DNA of 7,618 nucleotides from Bacteroidota bacterium. Its GTDB lineage: Bacteria > Bacteroidota > Rhodothermia > Rhodothermales > JAAAOL01. Below the pieces are notes generated by a model. That model ran no database searches and had not been told where the DNA came from. It worked only from the letters and a program-made list of their open reading frames with translations. Within the stretch, counting starts at the first letter, position 1, and each line of letters opens with the position of its first letter. A program made the translations under genes and the position numbers. Positions 5,799 to 7,618 of the stretch are shown piece by piece. Location of the stretch: the NCBI GenBank assembly GCA_009908885.1, contig JAAAOL010000134.1:1-7618 (forward strand), given 5' to 3'.

Positions 5799-6904
5799 AC
5801 CGCGACTCCGAATGGATGAGCGTTCCAGGACGGCGAGGTCGTCTCCAGCGTGTGGGCGATCAGTTCGGTCAGGGCCGTGGCATCTTGCCGGGCGTTGAGA
5901 GCGGGGATGCCCAGCTCGTTGCGGATGTACTGCTTGCCCACGGCGTTGTCCGTCACCGGTCCCGTCATCACGGCGATGTCGGCCCGGTAGCGGTCGCGGA
6001 ACAGGTGGTCGGCGGCCCAGGCCCCGGCGAGGTCGACGGCGGCGACGACGTGCGCGGTGGTGAAGTGCTGCAACTCCTTGTCCCGCAGCAGCTCGTCCAC
6101 GCCATAATAGCCGATGAAACCGTCACCCAGTTCGAGGAGGCAGACGTCCGGGTGGTGCTCGTTCAGGTGAGCGATGAGGCCTTTCGCCAGCGGGGCCATC
6201 TGCTTGTTCGTCGAGGCGACGACGCCCGCGTCGGTGAAAGAGGCCGACGCGATCGCCCCGTGGGCCTGCATCGTGCGCGTGTCCCGCTTGAGGGAGGCAC
6301 CCGTCAGCTTGCCCGTCGCCACCCGTAGGCCCGCCGCCGTCAGCCCCTCGACCAGCGTGCAGACGGCCTTCGTCTTGCCGGTATTCATCGACGTCCCGCT
6401 CACCATGACGAGCGGGGCGGAGGTGTCCAGCGAGAAGGCAGGCTCGATGGCGTAATCCTGGATCCGCGCATACGTCCACTGATCGTTCGACTGCACCAGC
6501 ACCGCGCCCAGCACTTCGACCTCCAGCGCGGGGCCGAGGTCGGGGTGATCGGACGTACACTGGCCGACGATCCCGCCCAGGTTGAGCACGTTCAGCGTGT
6601 CGCCGGGGGCGATGGAACGCGGGATGCGGCCGCTGTAGCCTTTGAGGGCCTGCCGCTCGCCCAGGACGCCGACGAGCACGTCGCCCGCCTGGATCGTCTG
6701 GAATGAGCCGTCGGTGCATTCGAGCTGGTTGTACTGCGCCTTGTCGTGCAGCGCGCGGACGGCGACGCAGTAGCCCTCCTCCGCGATGACGTGGTCAGAC
6801 AGCACCACCTCGTTCGTGAGTCCGCAGCGGGACGCCGTCGAGGCGATCAGGTCGACGTCGTGCACGGTATGGTGTTGAAGTAGAGGCATGATCGAAGAAG
6901 ACAT
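5795..6904 (-). CDS. Unassigned P-loop protein in the arginine operon, BioD/DUF1611-like fold; candidate glutamate N-acyltransferase
   Basis: A 369-residue soluble protein I cannot name with certainty. The first ~155 residues look beta-rich, with glycine-rich stretches (GVLGERQALKGYSG at 79-92, LNLGGIVGQ at 107-115). The rest looks like a SIMIBI-type P-loop domain: GTSMNTGKT at 170-178 has the G-x5-GKT spacing of dethiobiotin synthetase, MobB-like and DUF1611 proteins; further landmarks are TGKLTG at 197-202, D208, TDAGVVAST at 224-232 and LLELGDG at 256-262. No membrane segment or signal peptide is seen. It lies 14 bp after argG and overlaps argC by ATGA, so an arginine role is likely. The pathway here lacks a gene for N-acylating glutamate. 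DgcN, a DUF1611 protein, is a reported D-glutamate N-acetyltransferase, so this protein could supply N-succinyl- or N-acetylglutamate. That is inference; a regulator, ligase or kinase-like role is also possible. A later ATG at 6889 is an alternative start. Confidence 0.6.
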   Translation of the reverse strand: MSSSIMPLLQHHTVHDVDLIASTASRCGLTNEVVLSDHVIAEEGYCVAVRALHDKAQYNQLECTDGSFQTIQAGDVLVGVLGERQALKGYSGRIPRSIAPGDTLNVLNLGGIVGQCTSDHPDLGPALEVEVLGAVLVQSNDQWTYARIQDYAIEPAFSLDTSAPLVMVSGTSMNTGKTKAVCTLVEGLTAAGLRVATGKLTGASLKRDTRTMQAHGAIASASFTDAGVVASTNKQMAPLAKGLIAHLNEHHPDVCLLELGDGFIGYYGVDELLRDKELQHFTTAHVVAAVDLAGAWAADHLFRDRYRADIAVMTGPVTDNAVGKQYIRNELGIPALNARQDATALTELIAHTLETTSPSWNAHPFGVAV

Positions 6905-6918
6905 GGCGGGAGAGGGGG

Positions 6919-7618
6919 TTACAGGGAAGCGGGCTGGTGAGTGTTGGTGGTGCGGGCCTTGGTCGCGAGGACGCCCTGGAGACCGGCGAGGCGGGTGAAG
7001 CCCCGCGCGTCCCGGCCGTTCCAGAGGGCGTTCTCCTCGCCGTAGGTCGCCACGCCCGCGTTGAAGAGCGAGTGCGGGCTGTCGGCGCCGAGGACGTCGA
7101 TGTGGCCTTTGAACAGCTTCAGGGTCACCGTGCCGCTGACGACCTCCTGCGACGTGTCGAGGAAGGCTTCGATGTCCCGCATCACGGGGTCGAAGTACTG
7201 GCCTTCGTGCAGCAGCATGCCGTAGAAGTCACCGAGCTGTTTCTTCTGCACCTGCTGCCACTTGCTCAGGACCAGCTTCTCCAGCTCCCGGTGGGCGGTG
7301 ATGAGCAGGAGGGGGGCGGGCGCCTCGAAGCCGACCCGACCCTTGATCCCCAGGATCGTGTCGCCCACGTGGATGGCGCGTCCGACGCCGTGCTCGCCGC
7401 CGAGGGTGTTCAGCGTCTCGATCAGCGCGACGGGATCCATCGCAGTGCCATCGAGGGCGACGGGCAGGCCGTTCTCGAAGGTGAGCGTCAGCGTCAGCGG
7501 CGCGTCGGGCGCGTCCGCCGGGGCGACGGTGTCGGGGTAGGCGTCGTCGGGCAGCGGGTCGGTCGTGGTGTGCGTCTCCTTGCCGCCGACGGTCGTGCCC
7601 CAGAGCCCCCGGTTGATC
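6919..7618 (-). CDS. argG: Argininosuccinate synthase, C-terminal part (5' end cut off by window edge)
   Basis: Joins citrulline and aspartate with ATP to form argininosuccinate. The frame is open from the right edge: 232 residues plus the TAA stop at 6919-6921 are present, somewhat over half of a usual ~400 residue enzyme. The visible part starts INRGLWGTTVGGKE, the conserved substrate-site block near the middle of ArgG, and continues through HGVGR, GIKGRVGFEAPAP, TAHRELEKLVLSKWQQ, LLHEGQYFDPVMRDIEAFL and VSGTVTLKLFKG. These match the Bacteroidota form of ArgG closely. The N-terminal PP-loop ATP site lies outside the window. An internal ATG at 7440 is not the start, since conserved ArgG sequence continues upstream in the same frame. 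As the first gene seen in the transcript, it is followed after 14 bp by the P-loop gene. Confidence 0.96.
   Translation of the reverse strand, partial: INRGLWGTTVGGKETHTTTDPLPDDAYPDTVAPADAPDAPLTLTLTFENGLPVALDGTAMDPVALIETLNTLGGEHGVGRAIHVGDTILGIKGRVGFEAPAPLLLITAHRELEKLVLSKWQQVQKKQLGDFYGMLLHEGQYFDPVMRDIEAFLDTSQEVVSGTVTLKLFKGHIDVLGADSPHSLFNAGVATYGEENALWNGRDARGFTRLAGLQGVLATKARTTNTHQPASL

Noticed and set aside
5795..6904. Naming the P-loop protein dethiobiotin synthetase or MobB
   Set aside because: Only the P-loop spacing is shared; length, the N-terminal domain and arginine context do not fit biotin or molybdopterin synthesis.
6919..7440. A separate gene starting at the ATG at 7440
   Set aside because: The frame stays open upstream and encodes the conserved RGLWGTTVGGKE block of argininosuccinate synthase, so this is the 3' part of argG.

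Overview
The window is one face of an arginine biosynthesis operon. Eight genes lie head to tail on the minus strand, so transcription runs from the right edge to the left. In that order they are: argG (5' end cut off by the right edge), an unnamed P-loop gene, argC, argD, argF' (acylornithine transcarbamylase), argB, argE, and argH (3' end cut off by the left edge). Gaps are short: 14 bp, a 4 bp ATGA overlap, 33, 49, 10, 93 and 11 bp. No other genes, tRNAs, mobile elements or terminators were seen, and the promoter should lie beyond the right edge, upstream of argG. 

The DNA is GC-rich, but the proteins look Bacteroidota/Rhodothermota-like. ArgG has the Bacteroides-type C-terminal half, ArgD carries the LYGGH signature, and the transcarbamylase is the argF' type rather than a classical ornithine transcarbamylase. 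None of the seven visible start codons has a recognisable Shine-Dalgarno sequence. A high-GC relative of Salinibacter, Rhodothermus or Rubricoccus is the best guess; this rests on remembered family features, not on a search. 

Together the genes encode an acylated, linear arginine pathway. ArgB phosphorylates N-acylglutamate, ArgC reduces it, ArgD transaminates it to N-acylornithine, ArgF' carbamoylates that to N-acylcitrulline, ArgE removes the acyl group to give citrulline, and ArgG plus ArgH convert citrulline to arginine. Residue 92 of ArgF', which separates acetyl- from succinyl-ornithine enzymes, is alanine here, so the acyl group is predicted to be succinyl. 

The first step, N-acylation of glutamate, has no recognisable gene in the window (no ArgA, ArgJ or GNAT protein). 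The one unassigned gene, a 369-residue protein with a BioD/DUF1611-like P-loop, overlaps argC by ATGA and is a candidate for that step. This is the most interesting hypothesis in the window. 

Outside the genes, two arrays of a degenerate 8-bp repeat (AGNNTGGG-like) sit in the two longest gaps in opposite orientation and bracket the argF'-argB pair.
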